This document shows, in pieces, positions 53,021-61,508 of a stretch of DNA of 64,000 nucleotides (the stretch's first letter is position 1; every line of letters starts with the position of its first letter). Source of the DNA: Isosphaeraceae bacterium (lineage in GTDB: Bacteria > Planctomycetota > Planctomycetia > Isosphaerales > Isosphaeraceae); the NCBI GenBank assembly GCA_026004735.1, contig BPJS01000001.1:744001-808000 (forward strand). Direction: 5' to 3'. The notes under the pieces are model-generated. The model was not told the origin of the DNA. It did no database searches and worked only from the letters and a program-made list of their open reading frames with translations. The position numbers and the translations under genes were made by a program.

Positions 53021-53320
53021 ATGTCCAGACGCCTCTCCCTGCTTGTCCTGGGTGTCATCCTCCCCGGCGGTGGCGTAGCCGCCGGGGAGGAAACCGGCTC
53101 GCTCACCCTGGTCCAGGCCGCCCAACGGCTCCGACAGGGAATCCCCGTCTACTCCTGTGCCATGAAAGCCGACTGGTTCTCGGGCGTGCCGGGTCGATGC
53201 CCTGGCGGCGGCATGGAGCTGGAGTTGGTGGAGGACATCCAGAACGGCAAGGCGGTGTTCATGCGGCGCGAAGCAGACAGGGGCCGAACGACCAACCGGA
53301 ACACGATGGAGAAAAAATGA
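53021..53320 (+). CDS. Small secreted HMBD-like protein
   Basis: 99 residues from MSRRLSLLVLGVILPGGGVA. After the signal, a single degenerate heavy-metal-binding domain: YSCAMKADWFSGVPGRCPGG and GMELELVED, where the usual MHP is MKA and CPICGM is CPGGGM. It therefore retains two cysteines and a methionine but loses a His and a Cys. Overlap with cusB (ATGA, 53317-53320) shows operon membership. A copper-shuttling role is possible. Confidence 0.65.
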   Translation: MSRRLSLLVLGVILPGGGVAAGEETGSLTLVQAAQRLRQGIPVYSCAMKADWFSGVPGRCPGGGMELELVEDIQNGKAVFMRREADRGRTTNRNTMEKK

Positions 53321-54714
53321 TGAAACGCTCATTGCTGCTGATCGTGCCCATGCTCGCCCTGCCCGTCCTATGGAAATTATGGGGCGCGCCCGCCCCCGCA
53401 TCCGAGAAATCCTCCGTGGCCCAGGCGGATGCCACACCCGCCGAGGAGGCGACAAAGTACACCTGCGCCATGCACCCGCAGATCGTCTCCGGCACGTCGG
53501 GAACGTGCCCCATCTGTGGCATGGACCTGGTACCAGTCGCAGGAAGCCAGTCGCTGGCCCCGGAGCCCGGCGGCACCATGCGGGATGATTCCGGCCGCAA
53601 GGTGCTCTACTGGTACGACCCGATGGTGCCGGGGAAGCAGTTCGACAAGCCCGGCAAGTCGCCCTTCATGGACATGGAGCTGGTGCCCAAATATGCCGAC
53701 GAATCGGACGGAGACGACGCCGGGGGCGGGAAGCCGGTCGTCACCGTCACCGCCGAGAACCTCCAGAAGATGGGGGTCCGAACAGCGAAAGTCGCCACGG
53801 CCGGCCTCGGCCGGGCCATCCGCGCCACCGGCATCGTCAAGGAGAACGAGCGCAGCCGCAGGGAAATCGCCAGCCAGGTGGAAGGGCGCGTGACCGAGTT
53901 GAAGGCCAGCGCCGTGGGCGACGCGGTGAAGGCGGGCCAGCCCTTTTACAGTCTCTACAGCCCCGAGTTGCTGACGCTCCAGAACGACTACATCGTCGCG
54001 CTGGAGACCGGCCTGGACGACATCGCGGCGGCCGCCCGCAGGCGGATGAAGCTGCTCGGCGTGGACGACGGCGTCCTGGACACGATCGCAAAGGGCCGTA
54101 AGGCGATGGAGGAGGTGCCGTTCCAGGTCCCGGCGGACGGCATCTTGAGTCGGCTGGAGATCCGCAAAGGCGCCTATCTGATGGCAGGCGCCATGGTCGG
54201 CAGCATCGAGGACCTGTCCACCATCTGGGTCGAGACGGCCGTGCCGGAGGGCGACCTGCCGGCGGTCCGGGTCGGCGACGACGCCACCGTGACGCTCACC
54301 GGCGAGACCGACCCGTTCGAGGCGAAGGTGGATTACGTCTATCCCGAGATTACTCCGGAGACCCGGACCGGGAAGGTGCGCCTGGTGATCGGGAACAAGG
54401 ACGGCCGCCTGAAGCCCGCCGCCTATGTCATGGTGAGACTCGGCCCCCGAGCGGTGGCGGAGGGCCTCTCCGTGCCGAGCGAGGCCGTCCTGCGCACGAG
54501 CACCGGCGACCACGTCATCGTGGCGCTGGGAGAAGGCAAATTCCAGGCGCGCGAGGTCAAGACCAGGATGTCGGGAGGGGACAGGACAGAGATCCTCGAA
54601 GGCCTCCGGGAAGGCGAGGAGGTCGTGACCAGCGCGCAATTCCTGATCGACTCGGAATCGTCCCTGCGCGAGTCGCTCCAGAAGCTGTCGGGGGGTCCGC
54701 ATGCGGGACACTGA
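53317..54714 (+). CDS. cusB: CusB-type RND adaptor with HMBD domain
   Basis: 465 residues from MMKRSLLLIVPMLALPVLWK. Signal-anchor, HMBD at about 47-75 (CAMHPQI...CPICGMDLVPV), and the CusB-type YWYDPMVPGKQFDKPGKSPF then MDMELVPKYADE at 99-127, whose methionines bind Cu(I)/Ag(I) in CusB. The HlyD core follows (ASQVEGRVTELKASAVGDAV). The end reads GGPHAGH and overlaps the start of cusA. It bridges the CusA pump and the TolC channel and loads metal onto the pump. Confidence 0.92.
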   Translation: MMKRSLLLIVPMLALPVLWKLWGAPAPASEKSSVAQADATPAEEATKYTCAMHPQIVSGTSGTCPICGMDLVPVAGSQSLAPEPGGTMRDDSGRKVLYWYDPMVPGKQFDKPGKSPFMDMELVPKYADESDGDDAGGGKPVVTVTAENLQKMGVRTAKVATAGLGRAIRATGIVKENERSRREIASQVEGRVTELKASAVGDAVKAGQPFYSLYSPELLTLQNDYIVALETGLDDIAAAARRRMKLLGVDDGVLDTIAKGRKAMEEVPFQVPADGILSRLEIRKGAYLMAGAMVGSIEDLSTIWVETAVPEGDLPAVRVGDDATVTLTGETDPFEAKVDYVYPEITPETRTGKVRLVIGNKDGRLKPAAYVMVRLGPRAVAEGLSVPSEAVLRTSTGDHVIVALGEGKFQAREVKTRMSGGDRTEILEGLREGEEVVTSAQFLIDSESSLRESLQKLSGGPHAGH

Positions 54715-57700
54715 GCCTTCGCACGACCCCACGCAAACCTTCATCGCCCGCGTCATCGAGTGGTCGGTCAACAACCCGCTGCTCGTCTCGATCCTGGCGC
54801 TCGCGGTCCTGGCCGGGGGCATCTTCGCGGTGCAGCGCACGCCGCTCGACGCGATCCCCGACCTCTCGGACACCCAGGTCATCATCCGCACGGACTTCGA
54901 GGGCCAGGCGCCGCAGATCGTCGAGAACCTGGTCACCTACCCGCTCTCCAGCGCCATGCTCGGCCTGCCGAAGGCCAAGGTGGTGCGCGGGTTCTCGATG
55001 TTCGGGGCGTCGTTCGTGTACGTCATCTTCCGGGACGGCACCGACCTGTACTGGGCCCGCTCGCGCGTGCTGGAGGCGCTGTCCAAGATCCAGCCCAGCA
55101 TGCCGCCCGACGCCCGGGTGCAGATCGGCCCCGACGCGACCGGCGTCGGCTGGGTGTTCCAGTACGCCGTGGTGGACCGCAGCGGGAAGCACGACCTGTC
55201 GCAGCTACGCACCCTGCAGGATTGGTTCCTGCGCTTCGAGCTGGCCAGCGTCCCGGGCGTCTCCGAGGTAGCAAGCGTCGGCGGCTTCGTGAAGGAATAC
55301 CAGGTGCTCGCCGACCCGGTCAAACTGCGCGCCTACGGCATCCCGCTGGCGCGCTTGGAGGAGGCGATCAGGGCGTCCAGCCAGGAGACCGGCGGGCGCG
55401 TCATCGAGCAGGCGGAGACGGAGTTCGTGGTGCGTTCCAAGGGCTTCGTGACCGGGCGGGGGGACCTGGAGACGCTCGTGCTCGCGGCGTCCAAGGGCAC
55501 GCCCGTGTACCTCTCGGACGTGGCGCGGGTGATCGAGGGGCCGGAACTCCGGCGCGGCGTGACCGAACTCGACGGCGAGGGCGAGGTGGTGACCGGCATC
55601 GTCATCATGCGCCCCGGCAACAACGCGCTCAACGTCATCCGGGCGATCAAGGAGCGCCTTGAGGCCCTCAAACCGGGATTGCCGGAAGGCGTGGAGATCG
55701 TGCCGGTCTACGACCGGAGCGGCCTGATCGAGGGCTCGGTGGAATACCTGGAGGACAAGCTGATCGAGGAGTCCGTCGTGGTCGCCCTGGTGTGCCTCGT
55801 CTTCCTGCTGCACGTGCGCTCGGCGTTCGTGGCCATCGTCACGCTGCCGCTCGGCGTGCTGGCCGCGTTCGCAGTCATGTCGTGGCAGGGGATCACCGCG
55901 AACATCATGTCGCTCGGCGGCATCGCCATCGCCATCGGCGCGATGGTGGACGCCTCGATCGTCATGGTGGAGAACGCCCACCGCAGGCTCTCGGAGATGC
56001 CCCGCGGGGCGACCGCCGCGCAGCGGCGCGATGCCTTGCTGCTCGGGGCGAAGGAGGTCGGGCCCGGGCTGTTCTTCTCGCTGCTGATCATCACGGTCTC
56101 CTTCCTGCCGGTCTTCGCGCTCACCGGCCAGTCGGAGCGGCTCTTCACGCCCCTCGCCTTCACCAAGACGTACTCGATGGCGGCGGCCTCGGTCCTGTCC
56201 GTGACCGTGGTCCCGCTCCTGATGCTCTGGCTCGTCCGCGGGCGCATGCTCCCCGAGGACGCCAACCCCATCAACCGCTTCTTCATCCGCGCCTACCGTC
56301 CGATGCTGGCGCTCGCCCTGAACGCCAGGTGGCGGACCATCGGCCTGGCGGGCGTCCTGCTCGCGAGCATGGCGATCCCGATCTGGCGCACCGGCAGCGA
56401 GTTCATGCCCGCGCTCTACGAGGGCAGCCTGCTGTACATGCCGACGACGCTGCCGGGCGTCTCCATTACGAAGGTCAAGGAGATCCTACAGACCACCAAT
56501 CGGGCGATCAAGCAAACGCCCGAGGTGGAGCTGGTGTTCGGCAAGGCTGGGCAGGCGGAGACCGCCACCGACCCGGCGCCGATTTCGATGATCGAGACAT
56601 GGGTGAAGCTCAAGCCGCGCGACGAGTGGCGCCCCGGCATGACCGTGGAGAAGCTGATCCGCGAGCTGGACGCGGCCGCGAAGATGCCCGGCCTGATCAA
56701 CAGCTGGGGCTACCCCATCAAGATCCGCCTCGACATGGTGACGACGGGGATCCGCACGCCGGTCGGCGTCAAGATCTCCGGCTCGGACCTCGGCACTATC
56801 GGCGAGGTCGCCGTGCAGGTGGAGAGGGCGGTCAAGGACATCCCCGGAACGCGGTCGGCGTTCGCAGACCGGGTGGTGGGCGCGAAATACCTGGAGATCG
56901 AGCCGAGCCGCCCGGCCATCGCCCGCTACGGCGTCGATTTCGGCACCGTGCAGGGGGTGGTCGCCGCGGCCCTGGGAGGCATGCGCCTGGCCGAGGCGGT
57001 CCAGGGCCGCGAGCGCTACGGCATCCTGCTGCGCTACGACCGGCCCTACCGCGAGTCCGTAGAGGACGTAAAGGGCATCCTGGTGGCGGCGCCGGACGGG
57101 GCGCAGATCCCGCTCGGGGAACTCGCGGATATCCGCCTGGCCCCGGGCCCGCAGATGATCGTCTCGGAGAACGCACGGCTGGGCGGCTGGGTCTTCGTCG
57201 ACATCGCCGGCCGCGACATCGGCGGGTACGTGGAGGAGGCGCAGCGGGTGGTGGCGGAGAAGGTCAAGTTGCCGCCCGGCTACTCCATCTCGTGGTCGGG
57301 CCAGTTCGAGCAGATGCTGGAGGCCCGCGCCCGGCTGGGCGTCGCCATCCCCGCCACCATCGCCATCATCTTCGTCCTCCTGGTCCTCCACTTCGGCAGG
57401 CTGGACCGGACGCTGATGGTGATGCTCTCGCTCCCCTTCGGCCTGGTCGGCGGGGTGTGGACGCTGTACCTGGCGGGCTACAACTTCTCCGTGGCCGTGG
57501 CGGTCGGCTTCATCGCCCTGGCCGGGATCGCCGCCGAGACGGCGGTGGTGATGCTGATCTACCTCGATCACCAGGTCCGCCACCACCCCCCGTCGACGAC
57601 GGCCGAGCTCTTCGACGCGGTGATGCACGGCGCGGTGATGCGCGTACGGCCGAAGCTGATGACCGTGTCGGTCATCATCGCCGGCCTGCTGCCCATCTTC

Positions 57701-57892
57701 TTCACCGAGGGCTACGGCTCGGACGTCATGCGGCGCATCGCGCTGCCGATGGTCGGCGGCATGCTCACCACCACGCTGCTGACGCTGATCGTGATCCCCG
57801 TCGTCTACTTCCTCTACGAGGGCCGGCGGCTGGCGCGGAACCAGGCATTCGACCAGGCGGCGAGACAATCGGAGATATGGCGGAGGAGATGA
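54701..57892 (+). CDS. cusA: Cu(I)/Ag(I) RND efflux pump, CusA type (second copy)
   Basis: 1063 residues, overlapping the cusB end by 14 bp. The TM4 motif IAIAIGAMVDASIVMVENAH is canonical for CusA. The methionine triad is intact: LLYMPTTLPGVS, APISMIETWV and IRLDMVTTGI. C-terminus: TLIVIPVVYFLYEGRRLARN. A clear Cu/Ag exporter, distinct in sequence from the 44202-47759 protein. A short decayed copy of its last 70 bp is found at 60826-60893. Confidence 0.94.
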   Translation: MRDTEPSHDPTQTFIARVIEWSVNNPLLVSILALAVLAGGIFAVQRTPLDAIPDLSDTQVIIRTDFEGQAPQIVENLVTYPLSSAMLGLPKAKVVRGFSMFGASFVYVIFRDGTDLYWARSRVLEALSKIQPSMPPDARVQIGPDATGVGWVFQYAVVDRSGKHDLSQLRTLQDWFLRFELASVPGVSEVASVGGFVKEYQVLADPVKLRAYGIPLARLEEAIRASSQETGGRVIEQAETEFVVRSKGFVTGRGDLETLVLAASKGTPVYLSDVARVIEGPELRRGVTELDGEGEVVTGIVIMRPGNNALNVIRAIKERLEALKPGLPEGVEIVPVYDRSGLIEGSVEYLEDKLIEESVVVALVCLVFLLHVRSAFVAIVTLPLGVLAAFAVMSWQGITANIMSLGGIAIAIGAMVDASIVMVENAHRRLSEMPRGATAAQRRDALLLGAKEVGPGLFFSLLIITVSFLPVFALTGQSERLFTPLAFTKTYSMAAASVLSVTVVPLLMLWLVRGRMLPEDANPINRFFIRAYRPMLALALNARWRTIGLAGVLLASMAIPIWRTGSEFMPALYEGSLLYMPTTLPGVSITKVKEILQTTNRAIKQTPEVELVFGKAGQAETATDPAPISMIETWVKLKPRDEWRPGMTVEKLIRELDAAAKMPGLINSWGYPIKIRLDMVTTGIRTPVGVKISGSDLGTIGEVAVQVERAVKDIPGTRSAFADRVVGAKYLEIEPSRPAIARYGVDFGTVQGVVAAALGGMRLAEAVQGRERYGILLRYDRPYRESVEDVKGILVAAPDGAQIPLGELADIRLAPGPQMIVSENARLGGWVFVDIAGRDIGGYVEEAQRVVAEKVKLPPGYSISWSGQFEQMLEARARLGVAIPATIAIIFVLLVLHFGRLDRTLMVMLSLPFGLVGGVWTLYLAGYNFSVAVAVGFIALAGIAAETAVVMLIYLDHQVRHHPPSTTAELFDAVMHGAVMRVRPKLMTVSVIIAGLLPIFFTEGYGSDVMRRIALPMVGGMLTTTLLTLIVIPVVYFLYEGRRLARNQAFDQAARQSEIWRRR

Positions 57893-57906
57893 GAGGAAAA
57901 GGGGCC

Positions 57907-58741
57907 ATGATGGTAGCGTATTTCGGAAATGACATCTTCATCGACTGCTTCCGGCACTTGCATAGCGGGAAGCATCATAGAATCTTGAAGTTATTCTCCG
58001 TGGCATACGGGGAGGGGGAGTACGACCTCGCCCAATCCACGCGTCGGCTGGCCCGGCTGTCGGGCATACCGGTCCAGACGACACCCGCCCTCCCGCGAGA
58101 CCTGCAAGCGCTGGAGCGGCAGGGGTGCGAGGCGATTATCTCGGCGGGTTACTCCCACAAGATCCCGCCCTGGTGCGGCGGGGCGATCAGGTACGCCGTC
58201 AACATCCATCCCACGCTCCTGCCGCGCGGGGCGGGCCCGATGCCGCTGCCGTGGGTGATCCTGAAGGGGCTGGAGCGGACCGGGGTGACCATCCACAAGC
58301 TCACCGACACGTGGGACGGCGGGGATATCCTCCTGCAGGAGTCCTTTCCCCTCTCCGGCCGCGAGAACATCGAGGAGTTGCTGGCCAAGAGCCAAAGCCT
58401 GGCCTTGGAACTCCTCGATCGCTTCCTGGGAGCACCCGACGCCTACTGGCACCGGGCGACGCCACAGTCGCCCGGCGACCGTGAGTACTGGCCGAGGCTC
58501 ACGCCGCAAGACTACAGCATCGATTGGAATTGGGAGTTGGGGAGAATCGAGCGGTATCTGCGGATCTATCGCTATGCGAGCCAGGATGGGGTAGTTGAGT
58601 TCGTAACGGACGTGACTTCATCGCGGAAGGAGCACCCACATGTTCCGGGGACACTGCTCCGCGTGGACGGGCGAGAGGCGGGAAGTCGCGGTGAAAGACG
58701 GGATCGTCAGTTTTCGTGTTCGGACGAGGCGGCCGGTGTGA
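57907..58741 (+). CDS. Formyltransferase-family protein, probable +1 frameshift near its end
   Basis: About 277 residues from MMVAYFGNDIFIDCF; AGAGGAAAAGG precedes the ATG. The Rossmann-like formyltransferase fold shows NIHPTLLPRGAGPMPLPW (catalytic Asn and His) and DGGDILLQESF (Asp), as in methionyl-tRNA and phosphoribosylglycinamide formyltransferases. The C-terminal region (WPRLTPQDYSIDWN) resembles ArnA/Fmt-type linkers. Near 58676 the frame changes to EVAVKDGIVSFRVRTRRPV and ends at 58741 if one G is removed; without that it runs to 58770 with a nonsense tail. Its role next to a copper pump is unknown; sugar or amine formylation is possible. Confidence 0.65.
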
Positions 58742-59083
58742 CGCCATGGGTGGGGCTCTCACGGACGTGAGGGTGTCCCCATCGCAGTCAAGAGGCGAAA
58801 GGGGAGGCCCCTACCGTCCGGTCGCTCAATAGGCAGGGAGGTGGCCCGGCTGCTCGCCCTCGCCACATTTCGCCGGCTGCAACCACGAAGGGCACGCGCC
58901 ACCATGACGTTCCGCTCCGGCGCGGTAATCGTCAACGCCCTCGAACCGCGGAATCTCGACCTGCGTTTATATCATCCTGATAGAAAAATAGGGCGAGACG
59001 AATGGCTTCCTGCGATGCCGGCTCCTACTATCTCCTCCACCCGACCGCCCGCGGTCATAACGATGATTATTCATGGAGGATTT
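58742..59083. other. Gap before the copper-storage gene
   Basis: About 340 bp with no gene. Composition shifts to lower GC near 58960, where the acquired block (Csp and outer-membrane protein) appears to begin. Confidence 0.3.
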
Positions 59084-59440
59084 ATGCACCAGCAACGCGA
59101 TTCAAAAATCGAGAACTGTATCCGGGTCTGCCTGGAATGCCGCGACACCTGTCAGGATACGCTCTATGGTTATTGCCTGCCAAAGGGTGGCAAGCACGCC
59201 GAGACCGAGCATGTGAAACTAATGATGGATTGCATCCAGGCCTGTCAGGTCGCCGCGGATTTCATGAGCCGCGACTCGCGCCTGCACGCATCGGAATGCG
59301 CGGCCTGCGCCGAAGTATGCGACGCCTGTGCGCAGTCGTGTGAACGTCTCGGTGATGCCGAAATGAAGCGTTGCGCGGAAGTCTGCCGCCGCTGCGCCGA
59401 CTCGTGCCGCGAAATGAGCAAGATGCGCAAGGCAGCGTGA
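59084..59440 (+). CDS. Four-helix-bundle copper-storage protein (Csp3/DUF326-like)
   Basis: 118 residues from MHQQRDSKIENC, with GGAGG seven bases upstream. Cysteines repeat along four predicted helices: CIRVCLECRDTC, CIQACQVAAD, CAACAEVCDACAQSC and CAEVCRRCADSC. This is the pattern of Csp proteins, which line a four-helix bundle with Cys thiolates and store many Cu(I) ions. No signal peptide is seen, so it is likely cytosolic (Csp3 type). It sits between a Cu exporter operon and an outer-membrane copper-associated protein. Confidence 0.88.
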   Translation: MHQQRDSKIENCIRVCLECRDTCQDTLYGYCLPKGGKHAETEHVKLMMDCIQACQVAADFMSRDSRLHASECAACAEVCDACAQSCERLGDAEMKRCAEVCRRCADSCREMSKMRKAA

Positions 59441-59485
59441 TCGAATGTAACCGATCAGGGTGGCGAGCTATGCAAGCCTCGCTTC

Positions 59486-60778
59486 GTGCTTGCCGCCATC
59501 ATTCCGGCCTGGATTGCCGCAACGGAGTGCTACGCCCAAGATCATGGCACGCACTCCCCCCGCCCCGAAGGCGGTGCCATGCCGATGCGCGGTAGCGGCA
59601 TGGACTCGATGACCATGTCCGGCATGTACGGGCCATATCCCATGTCCCGCGAGTCCTCGGGCACGGCCTGGGTCCCCGATGCATCGCCTCTGGAAGGCGT
59701 GCACGGCATGTACGGTGCATGGAGTACCATGCTGTATGGCTACGCCTACCTCGTGTACGACCATCAAGGGGGCAGGCGCGGCGACGAGAAGGCTTTCGGC
59801 GAAAGCATGCTGATGGGCATGGCGCAGCGACCGCTCGGCGGCGGCACCTTCGGCCTGCGCAGCATGCTCTCGCTCGACCCTACCATCGGCAAGGATGGTT
59901 ATCCGCTGCTGTTTCAGACGGGAGAAACCGCCGATGGCCGGACCCCGCTGATTGACCGTCAGCATCCGCACGACTTCTTCATGGAGCTGGCCGCGACCTA
60001 TAGCCACCCGGTAACGGACGACAGCGCGGCCTTCGTGTATGTCGGTTATCCGGGCGAGCCGGCGATCGGGCCGCCCACGTTCATGATGCGACGTCTATCG
60101 GGCGTGAGCATTCCAGAAGCGCCGCTCGGCCATCATTGGCTCGACTCCACGCATATCACCTTTGGCGTGGCGACCGTGGGATATGTGTGGCGCGATTGGA
60201 AGCTCGAGGCATCGGCCTTCAACGGCCACGAACCCGATGAGCTGCGTTGGAATTTCGACGATCCGCGCTTCAGCTCCCATGCGGGGCGAATCAGCTATAA
60301 CCCTACCGAACATTGGGCACTGCAGGTGAGTTACGGAGCCCTCAAGGGGCCGGAGCAACTGGAGCCGGATATCGATCAGCGCCGCATGACGGCCTCCGCC
60401 ATTTATGATCTGCCCTTCGAACAACATCACTGGCAGACCACGCTCGCTTGGGGGCGCAATGACAAGCGCCCTGGCGCCACCACGGATGCGTTACTGCTGG
60501 AATCCGCGATAAGTCTTTATAAACGGCATACGGTATTCATGCGAGCCGAGCGGGTGGAAAAGGACGAACTATTCGAGGCGTCCAGCCCGCTCGCGGGACA
60601 GGTTTTCGACGCGGGCAAGCTCAGCGTGGGGTATATCTACGACATTCCACTGACGACGCATGTGTCATTCGGCTTGGGAGGACTCGGCAGCGCCTATAGC
60701 AAGTCGGATCGGCTCGATGCCGTTTACGGTGACAAGCCGCTATCCTACATGCTCTTTGCCCGCCTCAAAATTAATTAA
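59486..60778 (+). CDS. Outer-membrane beta-barrel protein of copper-resistance loci
   Basis: About 430 residues from a GTG. A hydrophobic start (LAAIIPAWIAATECYAQ) acts as signal; an ATG at 59470 in another frame suggests the N-terminus may be displaced by one base. A Met/His-rich segment (MPMRGSGMDSMTMSGMYGPY) follows, and then LIDRQHPHDFFMELAATYSH and amphipathic beta strands to the C-terminal aromatic-rich strand (PLSYMLFARLKIN). Such proteins occur in proteobacterial copper clusters but have no defined function. Methionine clusters suggest Cu(I) contact. GC is lower than around it, pointing to transfer. Confidence 0.7.
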   Translation: MLAAIIPAWIAATECYAQDHGTHSPRPEGGAMPMRGSGMDSMTMSGMYGPYPMSRESSGTAWVPDASPLEGVHGMYGAWSTMLYGYAYLVYDHQGGRRGDEKAFGESMLMGMAQRPLGGGTFGLRSMLSLDPTIGKDGYPLLFQTGETADGRTPLIDRQHPHDFFMELAATYSHPVTDDSAAFVYVGYPGEPAIGPPTFMMRRLSGVSIPEAPLGHHWLDSTHITFGVATVGYVWRDWKLEASAFNGHEPDELRWNFDDPRFSSHAGRISYNPTEHWALQVSYGALKGPEQLEPDIDQRRMTASAIYDLPFEQHHWQTTLAWGRNDKRPGATTDALLLESAISLYKRHTVFMRAERVEKDELFEASSPLAGQVFDAGKLSVGYIYDIPLTTHVSFGLGGLGSAYSKSDRLDAVYGDKPLSYMLFARLKIN

Positions 60779-60825
60779 TGAAGCACGTATAAAATTCAAA
60801 TTCATGAAGATTATTCCGAGGAACC

Positions 60826-60893
60826 CATCACCACGCTACCGACGCTGATCGAGATCCCCGTGGTCAGCTTCCTCCACGAGGGCCGTTCACTGC
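60826..60893 (+). pseudogene. Remnant of a cusA 3' end
   Basis: About 68 bp closely match the end of the 54701-57892 cusA: the read-through translation (PTLIEIPVVSFLHEGRS) parallels LTLIVIPVVYFLYEGRR. No upstream part is preserved. It marks a second cusA-like gene that was deleted, or a recombination joint at the end of the acquired copper block. Confidence 0.6.
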
Positions 60894-61049
60894 CCACACC
60901 AGGCGCGAGGGCCCCGGGCTGGGCGGGTGACGCCGCGCGTCGGCCCTGTGCGGCGCCGTCGCCGGGATGCGCCATGACGAAGCGAGGGCGGTATGCGGGT
61001 CGTGCCCTCCGGTTGGCGCCGAAGTCCGGCGCGGATCATTGCTGCCCCC

Positions 61050-61081
61050 TTGACTCCGTACTAAAGTACGGGCAGTAGGGT
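61050..61081 (+). promoter_or_regulatory. MerR-type promoter-operator before the regulator gene
   Basis: TTGACT (61050-61055) and TAGGGT (61076-61081) are 20 bp apart, longer than the usual 17, as in MerR/ZntR/CueR-controlled promoters. The spacer contains the perfect dyad CCGTAC-TAAA-GTACGG (61056-61071), nearly identical in its arms to the mercury operator. The operator directs transcription of merR and copA. Confidence 0.75.
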
Positions 61082-61101
61082 GGTACCGGGAGGAGGAGAT
61101 C

Positions 61102-61506
61102 ATGCGGGGTTTGATGACCGGCGAGTTCGCGAAGCGGGCGGGCGTGAACGTCGAGACGCTCCGGTTCTACGAGCGGAGGGGGCTGCTGCCCATGCCGCCC
61201 CGGCAAGCCTCGGGCTACCGGGAGTACCCGCCCGGGGACGTCCGGCGCATCCGCTTCATCAAGCGGGCGCAGGAGCTCGGCTTCTCGCTCGGCGAGATCC
61301 GCGACCTCCTCTCGCTCCGGGTCCAGCGGGGGACGACCGCGGCGGAGGTGCGCTCCCGGGCGGAGGCGAAGCTGGGGGACATCCGCCGGAAGATCGCCGA
61401 CCTGAGGGCGATCGAGCGCGCGCTGAAGAAACTCACCGACGCCTGCCCGGGACAAGGCCCGCTCGGCGAGTGCCCCATTTTACAACACCTCGATGGAAGA
61501 CTCTGA
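61102..61506 (+). CDS. MerR-family metal-responsive regulator
   Basis: 134 residues; GGGAGGAGGAG before the ATG. The winged-helix N-terminus (MTGEFAKRAGVNVETLRFYE, RRGLLPMPPRQASGYREYP) and a long coiled-coil dimer helix are intact. Metal ligands at the C-terminus are C115 and C124 (ACPGQGPLGECPIL), while the position of MerR Cys82 is Thr/Ala (GTTAAEV). This lacks the third Hg(II) ligand and is closer to the two-Cys Cu(I)/Ag(I) or Cd/Pb-type sensors. It should twist its long-spacer promoter on metal binding and induce the adjacent copA. Confidence 0.85.
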   Translation: MRGLMTGEFAKRAGVNVETLRFYERRGLLPMPPRQASGYREYPPGDVRRIRFIKRAQELGFSLGEIRDLLSLRVQRGTTAAEVRSRAEAKLGDIRRKIADLRAIERALKKLTDACPGQGPLGECPILQHLDGRL

Positions 61507-61508
61507 CC

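Noticed and set aside
55792..57906. Open frame of 992 residues upstream of and in frame with the formyltransferase.
   Set aside because: Its first two thirds are an out-of-frame reading of cusA; only the part after 57907 has domain character.
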